Part shown: one piece after another, positions 27,155 through 35,672 of the stretch
How positions within the stretch are numbered: position 1 is the stretch's first letter
Layout: the number at the start of each line of letters is the position of its first letter
Translations under genes and position numbers: made by a program
Assembly: GCF_009766095.1 (NCBI RefSeq)
Contig: NZ_LMUD01000016.1
Span: forward strand, 47,117 to 111,116
Length of the DNA stretch: 64,000 nt
Direction of reading: 5' to 3'
Source of the DNA: Granulicella sp. S190
GTDB taxonomy: Bacteria; Acidobacteriota; Terriglobia; Terriglobales; Acidobacteriaceae
Notes under the pieces: model-generated
What the model was told of the DNA's origin: nothing
The model's database searches: none
What the model saw: only the letters and a program-made list of their open reading frames with translations

Positions 27155-27841
27155 CTAAACCTCGGTATAAACATCCTGGAAGTCGAAGCTTCCCGTCCGC
27201 GTCGACAGCCACTCCGCCGCCCTCACCGCGCCCTCCGCAAACCCCCGCCGCGAAAACGCCTCATGCGTCAGCACCAGCCGATCCGCATCGCTCGTAGCTA
27301 TCAGCGTGTGCAGTCCCATCACATCGCCCTCGCGCTTCGCTTCCACTGGCACCTCAGCCCCGCCAGCCGCAGTCTCAACCACCCTCTTCAGACTGATCGC
27401 AGTACCCGAAGGCGAATCCAGCTTGCTGGAATGATGCGTCTCTTCAATCGAAAACGCATACCCAGCTTTCTTCAACTCGCTGCCCATCACCGCAGCCATC
27501 TTGAGCATCACCTGCACGCTGACAGAAAAGTTCGTCCCATACAACAGCCCCGCCTGCTTCCGCTCCGTCAGCCCGCGCATATCGTTCAGCTTGTCATACC
27601 AGCCCGTTGTCCCAATCACCATCTTCGCGCCAGTCGCCAGGCAAGCCCGCATGTTTTGAATCGTAGCCTCCGGCGTAGTGAAATCGATCACCACATCGAA
27701 CCCCGCAACAAACGGCGGCGTCAGTGCAGCCGCTCCCGCGTTCTCCTTCGCATCCAGCACATGCACGCTATGTCCGCGCTCCGCCGCCACCGATGCCACC
27801 AGCTTGCCTGTCTTTCCCATCCCCAGAACCAGAACCCGCAT
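27155..27841 (-). CDS. dapB: 4-hydroxy-tetrahydrodipicolinate reductase
   Basis: A 228-residue NAD(P)H-dependent reductase of lysine synthesis. The N-terminal Rossmann motif is VLGMGKTGKLVASVA; FDVVIDFTTPEA and IGTTGWY line the cofactor site; the dimerisation/substrate region carries EETHHSSKLDSPSGTA with the catalytic His pair and Lys. It is shorter than the 260-270-residue E. coli type and lacks the usual E(L)HH...K spacing in part, as in other short DapB forms. It starts 11 bases after the lysC stop with GGGAAGG upstream, so it is co-transcribed with asd and lysC. Confidence 0.93.
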   Translation of the reverse strand: MRVLVLGMGKTGKLVASVAAERGHSVHVLDAKENAGAAALTPPFVAGFDVVIDFTTPEATIQNMRACLATGAKMVIGTTGWYDKLNDMRGLTERKQAGLLYGTNFSVSVQVMLKMAAVMGSELKKAGYAFSIEETHHSSKLDSPSGTAISLKRVVETAAGGAEVPVEAKREGDVMGLHTLIATSDADRLVLTHEAFSRRGFAEGAVRAAEWLSTRTGSFDFQDVYTEV

Positions 27842-27852
27842 GTGTGCCTTCC

Positions 27853-29286
27853 CTAAGCTTTGCCCTGTAGCTGAACCCTGTTCGCAACATCGAACACCGT
27901 CTCATCCGGGTTCGCAAAAAAGTGGTTGTGCAGACTCCGCACCGCCTCTTCCACATCCTCTTCATCGATCATGAAGCTCATATTGATCTCACTCGCCCCC
28001 TGCGAGATCATCCGCACATTCACATGGCTGATCGCCGAAAACACCTGCCCCGCAATGCCGTTATGGCCGCGAATATCCTCGCCCACCAGGCACACCAGCG
28101 CCTTGTGCCCCTCCATCTTTACGTCGGCGATCTTCGCCAGTTCCGCACAGATCTCCGGCAGCTGCTGGTTGCTGTCCACCGTCAGCGAGATACTCACCTC
28201 GCTCGTCGACACCATATCAATCGCGCACTTGTACTTATCGAAGACATCGAACACCGCCTTCAGGTACCCATGCGACATCAGCATCCGGCTCGCAACTACA
28301 TCGATGATCGTCAGCCGCTTCTTCGCCGCGATGCTCTTGAACGGGCTCGCACACTTCGCCGCCATCGCGGTAATCTTCGTGCCTTCATTCTCCGCGTTGC
28401 GCGAGTTCAACACCCACACCGGTATGCTCTTCTGCACTGCCGGCAGAATCGTAGCCGGATGCAGCACCTTCGCGCCAAAGTAAGCCAGCTCAGCCGCCTC
28501 TTCAAAGCTGATCGTCTTCACCCGCAGCGCATCCGGACAGATCCGCGGATCTGTAGTCATGATCCCATTCACATCCGTCCAGATCTCGATCGCTCCAGCG
28601 TGCATCCCGCCACCCACCAGCGCAGCGGTAAAATCGCTGCCGCCGCGACCCAGCGTCGTCGTCACGCCCTCAGCAGTCGAGCCGATAAATCCGCCCATCA
28701 CCGGCGTCTTTCCCGCTTCAATCAGAGGCAGCACAATCGCAGCCAGCTTCGCCTCAATGGCCGCGTTCTGCGGCACCGCCTTGCCGTAGCTCGCGTCTGT
28801 AATGATGCAGCTCCGGGCATCGACATGCACACCCTGCAGCTCCTGTTGCTCCAGCGCCTCAGCCATCATCCTGCTCGACAGCCTCTCGCCAAAGCTCACC
28901 ACCAGATCGTTCGTGCGCGGCGTCAACTCACCCACCGCTGCAATCCCGCGCAGCAGGTCATCCAGCGCGTCGAACTCTGTATGCAACGCCTGCTGCACCC
29001 GCACACAACGCTCGCCCTGCAGCAGCGCACTCGAAGTATCGATATGCCGATGCCGCAACCGTGCGCCAATCGCCAGCGCTCCTGCCTTGTCCCCACGCCC
29101 CGCGGCACTCGCAGCCGACAGCAGCAGATCGGTTACCTTCGCCATCGCCGACACCACAACGACAGCCTCCAGCCCCTTCTCCCTGCGGCTGCGTACGATC
29201 GCCGTCGTCCGCCCCATGGCCTGCGCGTCCTCCACCGACGTGCCGCCAAACTTCATCACCACCAACTTCTCTCGCGCTACGCTCAA
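27853..29286 (-). CDS. lysC: Aspartate kinase
   Basis: A 477-residue kinase phosphorylating aspartate, the entry to lysine, threonine and methionine synthesis. KFGGTSVED (residues 12-20) is the ATP/Asp loop; GFIGSTAEGVTTTLGRGGSDFTA carries the nucleotide site; two ACT domains follow from about residue 330, the usual feedback site for lysine or threonine. The listed start is a TTG overlapping the asd stop codon. It keeps the first beta strand (LVVMKFGG), whereas the next ATG (29256) would remove it. A start at either codon is possible. Confidence 0.95.
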   Translation of the reverse strand: MSVAREKLVVMKFGGTSVEDAQAMGRTTAIVRSRREKGLEAVVVVSAMAKVTDLLLSAASAAGRGDKAGALAIGARLRHRHIDTSSALLQGERCVRVQQALHTEFDALDDLLRGIAAVGELTPRTNDLVVSFGERLSSRMMAEALEQQELQGVHVDARSCIITDASYGKAVPQNAAIEAKLAAIVLPLIEAGKTPVMGGFIGSTAEGVTTTLGRGGSDFTAALVGGGMHAGAIEIWTDVNGIMTTDPRICPDALRVKTISFEEAAELAYFGAKVLHPATILPAVQKSIPVWVLNSRNAENEGTKITAMAAKCASPFKSIAAKKRLTIIDVVASRMLMSHGYLKAVFDVFDKYKCAIDMVSTSEVSISLTVDSNQQLPEICAELAKIADVKMEGHKALVCLVGEDIRGHNGIAGQVFSAISHVNVRMISQGASEINMSFMIDEEDVEEAVRSLHNHFFANPDETVFDVANRVQLQGKA

Positions 29287-30425
29287 GCCGTCACCGCCGC
29301 AGCCTTCAGCTGACTCCCAGTCTTCGCCGAACCACCCACAGTCAACGGAACGCCCATCTTATCCAGCTTGCCCAACAGGGCCAGCACCTCCGCATTCAAC
29401 ACCGCCGCCCCAGCCGCCCCGCGAATCGTGTTGTGCGACAACACCACAAACTTCCAGTCCAGCAACGGGCACTCGCGCAGCCGTCCCACCGTCGCTGCCA
29501 TACCACCCCCGCGCATCCTGTCCAGCCGGGGCTGCGGCCGGTCTACGCCTTCGTCATACTCCACGGGCTGCTCAGGCGCAGTCGGCAGAGGCTGCCCATG
29601 CAGCGGTAGAAACTCGCTCCACGCCGCCAGAATCTCCTCGCGCGTCGCCTTCTTCTTCAGCTTGATGCTCACGCACTCGGTATGCCCGTCCTCCACCGCA
29701 ACCCGGTTGCAATGCGCGCTCACCTTCGCGTCCAGCAACTCAATCTTCGTGCCCTTCCGTTCGCCCAGAAGCTTGCCGACCTCCTCCTGCAGCTTCTCCT
29801 CTTCATTCTTAATAAACGGCACCACGTTCCCCAGAATATCCAGCGAAGCCACCCCCGGATATCCCGCACCGCTCACCGCTTGCATCGTCGACACAAACAA
29901 ACTCTCAATCCCAAACCGCTCTTCCAGCGGCTTCAATGCCATCACCAGGCCAATCGCACTGCAGTTCGGATTCGTCACGATGTAGCCGCCGCGTCCGCCA
30001 TGCCCCTTGCGGTAGCTTTGCGTCTCGATCAGCGCCAGGTGATCTGCATTCACCTCTGGCACCACCAGCGGAACATCTGCCGTCATCCGAAACGCGCTCG
30101 AGTTCGAGATCACCGCGCACCCGGCCTCGGCAAACTTCGGCTCCAGCTCGCGCGCAATCTCCGCATCCAGCGCCGCGAAGATGATCTTCGGCAGCTCGAT
30201 CGCCGAGCCTTCAGGAACGTTTGGCTGTAGCGTCATCGCCGCAATTCGCTTCGGCAGCGGAGTATCGAGCTTCCACTTGCAGGCCTCGGCATACGTCTTC
30301 CCGGCGCTGCGATCGCTTGCCGCCAGCCACGCAATCTCGAACCACGGATGATTGCTCAAAAGTTGAATGAATCGCTGCCCGACCATCCCGGTCGCGCCAA
30401 GAATGCCAACCCTGCGTCGTTCCAT
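29283..30425 (-). CDS. asd: Aspartate-semialdehyde dehydrogenase
   Basis: A 380-residue NADP-dependent enzyme reducing aspartyl phosphate to the semialdehyde. GILGATGMVGQRFI at residues 8-21 is the dinucleotide loop; the catalytic Cys is in TNPNCSAIGL; AHCNRVAVEDGHTECV contains the substrate-binding His region. The extra length and sequence style fit the archaeal/fungal-type Asd rather than the E. coli type. It heads the asd-lysC-dapB cluster; the lysC start overlaps its stop. The ribosome-binding site is weak. Confidence 0.95.
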   Translation of the reverse strand: MERRRVGILGATGMVGQRFIQLLSNHPWFEIAWLAASDRSAGKTYAEACKWKLDTPLPKRIAAMTLQPNVPEGSAIELPKIIFAALDAEIARELEPKFAEAGCAVISNSSAFRMTADVPLVVPEVNADHLALIETQSYRKGHGGRGGYIVTNPNCSAIGLVMALKPLEERFGIESLFVSTMQAVSGAGYPGVASLDILGNVVPFIKNEEEKLQEEVGKLLGERKGTKIELLDAKVSAHCNRVAVEDGHTECVSIKLKKKATREEILAAWSEFLPLHGQPLPTAPEQPVEYDEGVDRPQPRLDRMRGGGMAATVGRLRECPLLDWKFVVLSHNTIRGAAGAAVLNAEVLALLGKLDKMGVPLTVGGSAKTGSQLKAAAVTA

Positions 30426-30471
30426 CCACTAAGAATAACGCGCCGGCCCAACACCGTCACTTATGACAAGC

Positions 30472-30568
30472 CGACCAGCGGGAGGCCCAGATCACCTGAC
30501 CCAAAATAAAAAAGGTAAAAAGTCACGAAGTGACCGCCGCCCGCGCAGGGCGCCCGTCCGGCAGGACA
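30472..30568 (+). repeat. Triple-hairpin dispersed element, copy 2
   Basis: The left box CGACCAGCGGGAGG is at 30472-30485 and the core at 30514-30568. Stems are GTCAC-GAA-GTGAC, GCCC-GCGCA-GGGC and GTCC-GGCA-GGAC. The second stem replaces A:T by C:G relative to copies 1 and 3. The right end lies 13 bases from the stop of the minus-strand gene at 30582. Read on the minus strand, the last hairpin is followed by TTTTTACCTTTTTTTATTTT, a plausible terminator tail. Confidence 0.8.
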
Positions 30569-30581
30569 TATCTAGTCGGAC

Positions 30582-30947
30582 CTAACTATCCCGCCGTCGC
30601 CGAGTCATCCGGTGCCCACCGCCCGCCCATACCAGCAGCGCAACCAGCAGATGCAGCAAAAACCAGAAGTGAATCCCCTGATCCTGGTAGATCAGATAAA
30701 GCACCAGCGCCCGCGGCAGCAGCAGCCAGAACAGCAGCGGCAACAAACCCTGAAAGTGCGGTGGCGTCAGATCGAAGCGAAACGGCCCCAGCAGCCCCTG
30801 AAACCAAGCCACCACCATTGCCAGGCGAGGCAGAAACAGGGCAAACACCAAAAACCAAAGCGGCAGCGCATGCACCACGAAAGCCAGGTCCACCGTGAAC
30901 TGTGCCGTATGCTGCATCGCCGCTAACAACGCCAATCCTGCGCTCAT
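30582..30947 (-). CDS. Small hypothetical membrane protein
   Basis: A 121-residue protein with three or four hydrophobic segments (AFVVHALPLWFLVFALFL; LLPLLFWLLLPRALVLYLIY; FWFLLHLLVALLVWA) and a basic C-terminus (HRMTRRRRDS). GGAGGCAGG directly precedes the ATG, and the lipoprotein gene downstream of... the opposite side at 30972-31778 lies upstream on the same strand with a 24-base gap, so the two are probably one transcript. I do not recognise the family. Co-transcription with a cupredoxin-like lipoprotein hints at an electron-transfer or metal context (inference). Confidence 0.6.
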   Translation of the reverse strand: MSAGLALLAAMQHTAQFTVDLAFVVHALPLWFLVFALFLPRLAMVVAWFQGLLGPFRFDLTPPHFQGLLPLLFWLLLPRALVLYLIYQDQGIHFWFLLHLLVALLVWAGGGHRMTRRRRDS

Positions 30948-30971
30948 CCTGCCTCCACCATGCTGTCGTCT

Positions 30972-31778
30972 CTAGTTCGATGCGGTAAAGCTGAAGTCCG
31001 CCTTCGTCGTCCCCTTAGGCTCAACCGTCACGGTCATCGTCCGCTCGCCCATCTTCTCGTGCACCGCCGCCAAAGTATACGTCCCCGCTGGCAATCCGCT
31101 AATCCCAAAGTGTCCATCCGCATCCGTCACCGCAAAAAACGGCGTAGCCGACACATTGATAAACGCATTCATCCACGGATGGTTGTTGCACCGCACCGGA
31201 ATCATCGCCTCCGGCTGGTTGAACTGCTTCACCTGCGGCGCACCCTTCGGCCCCTGCGAGATGTCGATCGGCTGGCTCCCCACCACCGTCGGCATCGTGT
31301 GAATGTTATGCATCGTCGAGTCAGAGTTTCTGAACTCCACTGACCCGCCGCGCACCAGCGCAATCACATGCGGCACGTACTTGCATCCCACCTGGTCCAG
31401 CACCACCGGTGCAGGCGTCGGCCCGCCAGAGAGCATCGCCGCAGGCGGCCCGCTCTTGATGTACACATACACATTCGCGAGCTTGCCATCTTTCACCGCA
31501 TACTGCTCGGCAAAGTTATCCCCAGCCGTCATTGAACACACCGGATCCATCGACATATCGATCTTCACCCGCGCCTGTGCCTTCCCCGTCAGATGGATCG
31601 TCCCCGTCACCATCCCCAGCGTCGCCTTATCGAGCTGGACCGTAGGCGCCGGAGCAGCAGCCGGTTCCGTCGCCGCGACTCCATCGCCGCTATGCTTCAC
31701 CGCATCGCTCGGCTTGCATCCGCTCAACACCCCACCAGCAACCACCGTCGCCATCAACCAGCCACAAATCCGCCTCAT
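30972..31778 (-). CDS. Cupredoxin-like lipoprotein with carboxypeptidase-regulatory-type domain
   Basis: A 268-residue lipoprotein: signal peptide with lipobox LSGC (residues 17-20), then a short linker. The central domain has GGSVEFRNSDSTMHNIH and, later, VRCNNHPWM. The His, Cys-x2-His and Met pattern matches the type 1 copper ligands of plastocyanin-like proteins. Residues 205-265 form a carboxypeptidase regulatory-like fold (VTDADGHFGISGLPAGTYTL). ATG 31778 is chosen because GGAGG lies four bases upstream and the lipobox follows; a frame to 31826 is spurious. Copper binding is inferred from spacing only. Confidence 0.8.
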   Translation of the reverse strand: MRRICGWLMATVVAGGVLSGCKPSDAVKHSGDGVAATEPAAAPAPTVQLDKATLGMVTGTIHLTGKAQARVKIDMSMDPVCSMTAGDNFAEQYAVKDGKLANVYVYIKSGPPAAMLSGGPTPAPVVLDQVGCKYVPHVIALVRGGSVEFRNSDSTMHNIHTMPTVVGSQPIDISQGPKGAPQVKQFNQPEAMIPVRCNNHPWMNAFINVSATPFFAVTDADGHFGISGLPAGTYTLAAVHEKMGERTMTVTVEPKGTTKADFSFTASN

Positions 31779-31802
31779 ACCGCCTCCACACCTTTGCAAA
31801 TC

Positions 31803-31877
31803 GTCATCTCGACCGAAGCTCCTCACAGTTTCATCGTGAGTAGCGAAGTGGAGAGATCCCCGTATTTCGTCTTTGTC
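31803..31877 (+). repeat. Covarying-stem dispersed repeat, copy 2
   Basis: GTCATCTCGACCGA, arm GCTCCTCAC (31818-31826), loop AGTTTCATC, arm GTGAGTAGC (31836-31844), then GAAGTGGAGAGATCCCCG and TATTTCGTCTTTGTC. Eight of nine arm positions pair although the arm sequence is unrelated to that of the other copies. A related module (CATTGAGGTGATCCGTG) follows at 31911-31927. It lies between the isocitrate dehydrogenase-type gene and the lipoprotein gene. Confidence 0.75.
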
Positions 31878-31935
31878 TTTGCTTTCGCTTTTGTCTCTTC
31901 GTAGATTCGCACCATTGAGGTGATCCGTGAAGCAA

Positions 31936-32979
31936 CTAAGCCGTCACCGGAGCTTCCATCGCCGCGATCACCGCATCGGCAAACGCCTTCGTCCCGCTGG
32001 TTCCTCCAACGTCCTTCGTCAGCGTCTTCCCCTCGCGATACACTTGCTCCAACCCGGCCTGCACCCGCTCTGCCGCCACCGGCTCATCGATATGGTGCAG
32101 CATCAGCACTGCGCTCTGCAGCAGAGCCGTTGGGTTTGCCATATCCTTCCCCGCAATATCAGGAGCCGATCCATGCACCGCCTCGAAGATCGCGCACTCC
32201 GTCCCCAGGTTCGCCCCAGGAACCAATCCCAAGCCACCCACAAACGCGCTGCAAAGGTCGCTCAAAATATCCCCGTACAGATTCTCAGTCAGCAAAATAT
32301 CGTACTGGTAAGGATTCATCACCAGCTGCATGCAAGTGTTATCCACGATGTGTTCGTGATACGCGATCTCAGGAAAACCCTCGCCTACCGTACGGCAGCA
32401 CTTTAGAAACAGGCCATCCGACAGCTTCATGATGTTCGCTTTATGGATCGCATGAATCTTCTTCCGGCCATGCTTCCGCGCATAGTCAAACGCAAACTTC
32501 GCAATCCGCGTCGACCCCTTCTCGGTGATAATCTTCAATGCCTGCACCACCCCAGGCACCACCTCGTGCTCCAGCCCGGCGTACAGATCCTCCATGTTCT
32601 CGCGCACAATCACCAGATCGATGTTCGGATAGTTCGTTTTCAGCCCCGGCAGGCTCTTCACCGGCCTGAAGTTCGCAAACAGCTCGAAGTTCTTCCTCAA
32701 CGTCACATTGATCGAAGCAAACCCGCCGCCAATCGGTGTCGTCACCGGTCCCTTCAGCGCCACCTTGTTTTTCTCGATCGAGTCGTACAGCGCCTTCGGA
32801 ATATACTCGCCCGTCTTCTCGAACGCGGTCGCGCCAGCATCGTACGGATGCCAGTCAAACGCCACGCCCGTCGCCGCACCCGCGTTCTCCAGAATCTTCA
32901 CTACTGCGCCAGAGACCTCCGGGCCAATCCCATCCCCCGGAATCAAAGTAATTCTGTGCGTCTTCTTTGCTGCCGTCAT
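31936..32979 (-). CDS. Isocitrate/isopropylmalate dehydrogenase family protein, probably NAD(P)-isocitrate dehydrogenase
   Basis: A 347-residue beta-decarboxylating dehydrogenase. ITLIPGDGIGPEV opens the fold; NVTLRKNFELFANFRPV has the isocitrate-type substrate loop; VIVRENMEDLYAGLEH and the metal-binding DILLTENLYGDILSD follow; FEAVHGSAPDIAG binds the adenine. The substrate loop resembles NAD-dependent isocitrate dehydrogenases more than LeuB, so the TCA-cycle role is preferred; homoisocitrate or 3-isopropylmalate dehydrogenase cannot be excluded. The ATG at 32979 is preceded by AAGGCGG. Repeats flank both ends of the gene. Confidence 0.88.
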   Translation of the reverse strand: MTAAKKTHRITLIPGDGIGPEVSGAVVKILENAGAATGVAFDWHPYDAGATAFEKTGEYIPKALYDSIEKNKVALKGPVTTPIGGGFASINVTLRKNFELFANFRPVKSLPGLKTNYPNIDLVIVRENMEDLYAGLEHEVVPGVVQALKIITEKGSTRIAKFAFDYARKHGRKKIHAIHKANIMKLSDGLFLKCCRTVGEGFPEIAYHEHIVDNTCMQLVMNPYQYDILLTENLYGDILSDLCSAFVGGLGLVPGANLGTECAIFEAVHGSAPDIAGKDMANPTALLQSAVLMLHHIDEPVAAERVQAGLEQVYREGKTLTKDVGGTSGTKAFADAVIAAMEAPVTA

Positions 32980-33067
32980 CCACTACCGCCTTTTCTGTAA
33001 AGTTAAACTCATTCCAAAATCCCCCGCCTGAAGTGCGTCATCTGACATTCCCCAATCGGAAGAGTGT

Positions 33068-33140
33068 GTCATCTCGACCGGAGCGACAGACAGTCTCATC
33101 GTCTGTTGCGCAGTGGAGAGACCCCGTATTTCGCCTTTGT
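33068..33140 (+). repeat. Covarying-stem dispersed repeat, copy 3
   Basis: GTCATCTCGACCGG, arm GCGACAGAC (33083-33091), loop AGTCTCATC, arm GTCTGTTGC (33101-33109), then GCAGTGGAGAGACCCCG and TATTTCGCCTTTGT. Nine positions pair with one G.T. Downstream modules (ATCCGCG three times in 33158-33183) run to the nrdR stop. It lies between nrdR and the isocitrate dehydrogenase-type gene. Confidence 0.75.
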
Positions 33141-33191
33141 CGTTGCTCCTTGTTTCATATCCGCGCTATCCGCGACGATCCGCGGTCAGCC

Positions 33192-33671
33192 TCACCTCTT
33201 CGACAATCTCTTAGGGTCTTTTCCGTTCAGCAACTCTTCCAGCTCTTCTTTGAACTCGCGCACATCCTTGAAGTCCCGATACACGCTCGCGAACCGGATA
33301 TACGCCACCGTATCGATATCCTTCAACCGCGACATAATCAGCTCGCCGACCTCATTCGTCGTCCGTTCGCGTTCCGGCGAATCCACCACATACGCCTCGG
33401 TCTCATCCACAATGCGCTCCAGATTCACCGCGGCCACTGGCCGCTTCTCGCACGCATGCAACAGCCCGCTCAGCACCTTCTGCCGGTCGAACTTCTCCCG
33501 ACGTCCATCCTTCTTCACCACCATGTACGGGATCTCGTCGATCCGCTCATACGTCGTAAATCGCTTGTTACAGCCTTCGCACTCCCGTCGCCGGCGTATC
33601 GAGTCCGCGTCTTTACTCTCGCGGGAATCGACAACACGGTCCTGGGCAAAACCACAGTAGGGACACTTCAT
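33192..33671 (-). CDS. nrdR: Transcriptional repressor NrdR
   Basis: A 159-residue regulator that represses ribonucleotide reductase genes in response to nucleotide pools. The N-terminal zinc ribbon uses Cys3, Cys6, Cys31 and Cys34 (CPYCGF...ECEGC); the ATP-cone spans residues 49-140 (KKDGRREKFDRQKVLSGL). Length is typical. No ribonucleotide reductase gene is in the window, so its targets lie elsewhere. The ribosome-binding site is weak. Confidence 0.97.
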   Translation of the reverse strand: MKCPYCGFAQDRVVDSRESKDADSIRRRRECEGCNKRFTTYERIDEIPYMVVKKDGRREKFDRQKVLSGLLHACEKRPVAAVNLERIVDETEAYVVDSPERERTTNEVGELIMSRLKDIDTVAYIRFASVYRDFKDVREFKEELEELLNGKDPKRLSKR

Positions 33672-33755
33672 CGGAATAGATAGATTCTACAGCGCACAAG
33701 CGCGATAATCACGCCGAGCAAAGCGAGGCCCGAAACGAACCCCCAAGCAAGATGA

Positions 33756-33811
33756 GGTATACAAGTCACGAAGTGACCGCTCCACGCGCAGTGGGCCCGT
33801 CCGGCAGGACA
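33756..33811 (+). repeat. Triple-hairpin dispersed element, copy 3 (core only)
   Basis: Core GGTATACAAG, then GTCAC-GAA-GTGAC, CCAC-GCGCA-GTGG and GTCC-GGCA-GGAC. The left box found in the other copies is absent or degenerate here. The right end lies 16 bases from the stop codon of the minus-strand gene at 33828. The core is nearly identical to copy 1 apart from the first-stem base pair. Confidence 0.8.
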
Positions 33812-33827
33812 AAGCACTCACAAAAAA

Positions 33828-34862
33828 CTAACCAGCGACCCCGGCAGCCTCGCTCTCCTCGGCCACCCTCTTCAAGCTCACATGCTCCACCCGCGAATAG
33901 ATCAACCCGGCAGGAATAATGCAGAGGGACGTGACCACCAGCAACACAGCACCGCAAGCCGTAGCCGCCTCAATCGGCGCACCATAAAACGAATGCATCG
34001 CCGCCGCCGTAATCGCAATCTGCGTAAACCAGCCAATGATGGGAGGCTGCAGCGCCGACCCGCCGATGCTGACCGCCATCAGGAGCATCGTCCGCGAAAA
34101 TGTCACTCCAGCCAGCTCAGGCGTATGAATAAAGGCGTGTGCTGTCTGTAGGTAAGCAGACCCAATCATCACCCACATGGTCAGCGAGAGCAGGGTCACA
34201 ATTCCAAAGTCCCGCGCCGACGACAACGCATTCAACCCATCGCGAAACCCAAGGATCTTCGTAGCGATGCTCTCGCCCGCAGGCTTTGAAACAAGTCCCA
34301 CGGTCCTCCGTGCAAAGGCTGCTACCACGGCGCCCGCCGCCCGCACGACGCCCGCGAAGATCGCAATCGTAAGCGTCAAACCCATGCTCACAGCGCCTGC
34401 TCGAACAAAGACCTCATGGTGTGGCAGATCTCGCGGAGTAAACGCCAGCGCACTCGAAAAAATCAACGCTGCCGCGCCAAGATCGAACATCCGCTCAATC
34501 GTGTACACCGCCACCTGCGAACTCAAGGACAGGCTAATCCGCCGCGCTACCAGGAAAGGCCGCGTTAGATCCGCCAGCCGTCCAAACAAAGCCACCGCCG
34601 TAAACCCGATGAACTGCGAGCCCAGCAGGGAAGTAGCCGGAACCTTCTTCGTCGGCGACAGAAACACCGACCATCGCAGCGCCCGCAGATAATACGTAAC
34701 GTAAATCAGCACAATCCCAGCCAGGATATGCCCCAGGCTCACATAGCGAAGCTGCTGCCAGAAGGTAGCCCAGTCGAAGTGGACCTTCGTCCGAAATAAC
34801 CAAACCAGCACCACCAGCGCAACCGCGCCCACTCCCCACACGACTGCATTACGCTTCGTCAT
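33828..34862 (-). CDS. Lysylphosphatidylglycerol synthase TM-region / UPF0104 family membrane protein
   Basis: A 344-residue protein with about eight hydrophobic segments and the family phrases YVTYYLRALRWSVFL (residues 53-67) and LGSQFIGFTAVALFGRLADLTRP (82-105, the conserved Gly/Arg region). The family comprises the flippase part of MprF and AglD-like relatives, membrane proteins with a proposed lipid-flipping or glycosyl-transfer role. No C-terminal aminoacyl-transfer domain is present. ATG 34862 is used; a TTG one codon before is ignored. Function is known only at family level. Confidence 0.85.
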   Translation of the reverse strand: MTKRNAVVWGVGAVALVVLVWLFRTKVHFDWATFWQQLRYVSLGHILAGIVLIYVTYYLRALRWSVFLSPTKKVPATSLLGSQFIGFTAVALFGRLADLTRPFLVARRISLSLSSQVAVYTIERMFDLGAAALIFSSALAFTPRDLPHHEVFVRAGAVSMGLTLTIAIFAGVVRAAGAVVAAFARRTVGLVSKPAGESIATKILGFRDGLNALSSARDFGIVTLLSLTMWVMIGSAYLQTAHAFIHTPELAGVTFSRTMLLMAVSIGGSALQPPIIGWFTQIAITAAAMHSFYGAPIEAATACGAVLLVVTSLCIIPAGLIYSRVEHVSLKRVAEESEAAGVAG

Positions 34863-34896
34863 CAAATCTCTCTCTTGGTCTGTAGCTGGTGCTGTC

Positions 34897-35616
34897 TTAC
34901 CTGGCCTGTGCGACCATCGCCGTCTGCTTCCGCCGATTGAACTCGCGAATCACCCGCGCCACATACTCCCGCGTCTCGCGATACGGAGGCACCCCACGGT
35001 ACTTATCTACCGCGCCCGGCCCGGCGTTATAGGCCGCCAACGCTAGCGCCACATTGTCGTGATACCGCGTCAGCAGCATATCCAGGTAAGCCGTCCCGCC
35101 TGCAATATTCTGCTCCGGACGAAACGAATCTTCTACGCCCATCGCACTCGCCGTGCCCGGCATCAGCTGCATCAGCCCCTGCGCCCCGGTGCGCGAAACC
35201 GCCCGCACATGACCGCCGCTCTCTGCCCTCACCACGCTCGCCAGCAGATCCTCATCGATATGGTGCGCCGCCCCCGCATGCGCCAGCATCTCGTGCATCT
35301 CTTCCTTCGTCGGCGCGGTCATCAGCACCATCGCAGTCGGTGCCTTCTCCTCGGCCGCCGGCTCTGGCACATCCGCAACCGTCTCCACCCGAACCACCGA
35401 GTCCGAAGCTACATCCATGTAGTTCGACTCCGAGGCCGGCACGCCCTTCTCCGCAAAGTACAGCCGGATCTTATCTCCAACCGCCTCGCGCCGAACGCAA
35501 TCCACCTCAAATCCGTTCTTCAGCGTCACGTGCTCGGCTGCATTGGCCAGCGGGCACGCCGCAGCCATCATTGCAGCCAGCATCGCAGCGCTCAACACGA
35601 ACGTTCTAAAACCCAT
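34897..35616 (-). CDS. Lytic transglycosylase (SLT domain) exported protein
   Basis: A 239-residue exported protein. Residues 1-26 form a signal peptide (VLSAAMLAAMMAAACPLANA); a short SH3-like or linker region follows; the SLT domain spans residues 110-225 with catalytic Glu in VVRAESGGHVRAVS, the GAQGLMQLMPGTA core, and AYNAGPGAVDKY. Such enzymes cleave peptidoglycan to 1,6-anhydro muropeptides. It resembles the short Slt-type rather than membrane-bound MltC/D forms. ATG 35616 is preferred over GTG 35622 or the TTG at 35628. Confidence 0.92.
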   Translation of the reverse strand: MGFRTFVLSAAMLAAMMAAACPLANAAEHVTLKNGFEVDCVRREAVGDKIRLYFAEKGVPASESNYMDVASDSVVRVETVADVPEPAAEEKAPTAMVLMTAPTKEEMHEMLAHAGAAHHIDEDLLASVVRAESGGHVRAVSRTGAQGLMQLMPGTASAMGVEDSFRPEQNIAGGTAYLDMLLTRYHDNVALALAAYNAGPGAVDKYRGVPPYRETREYVARVIREFNRRKQTAMVAQAR

Positions 35617-35672
35617 AGCCACCTTCAAAGCCTACCACCCCAAGCCCATCCTCCATCCCGCTAAAACTCCCA

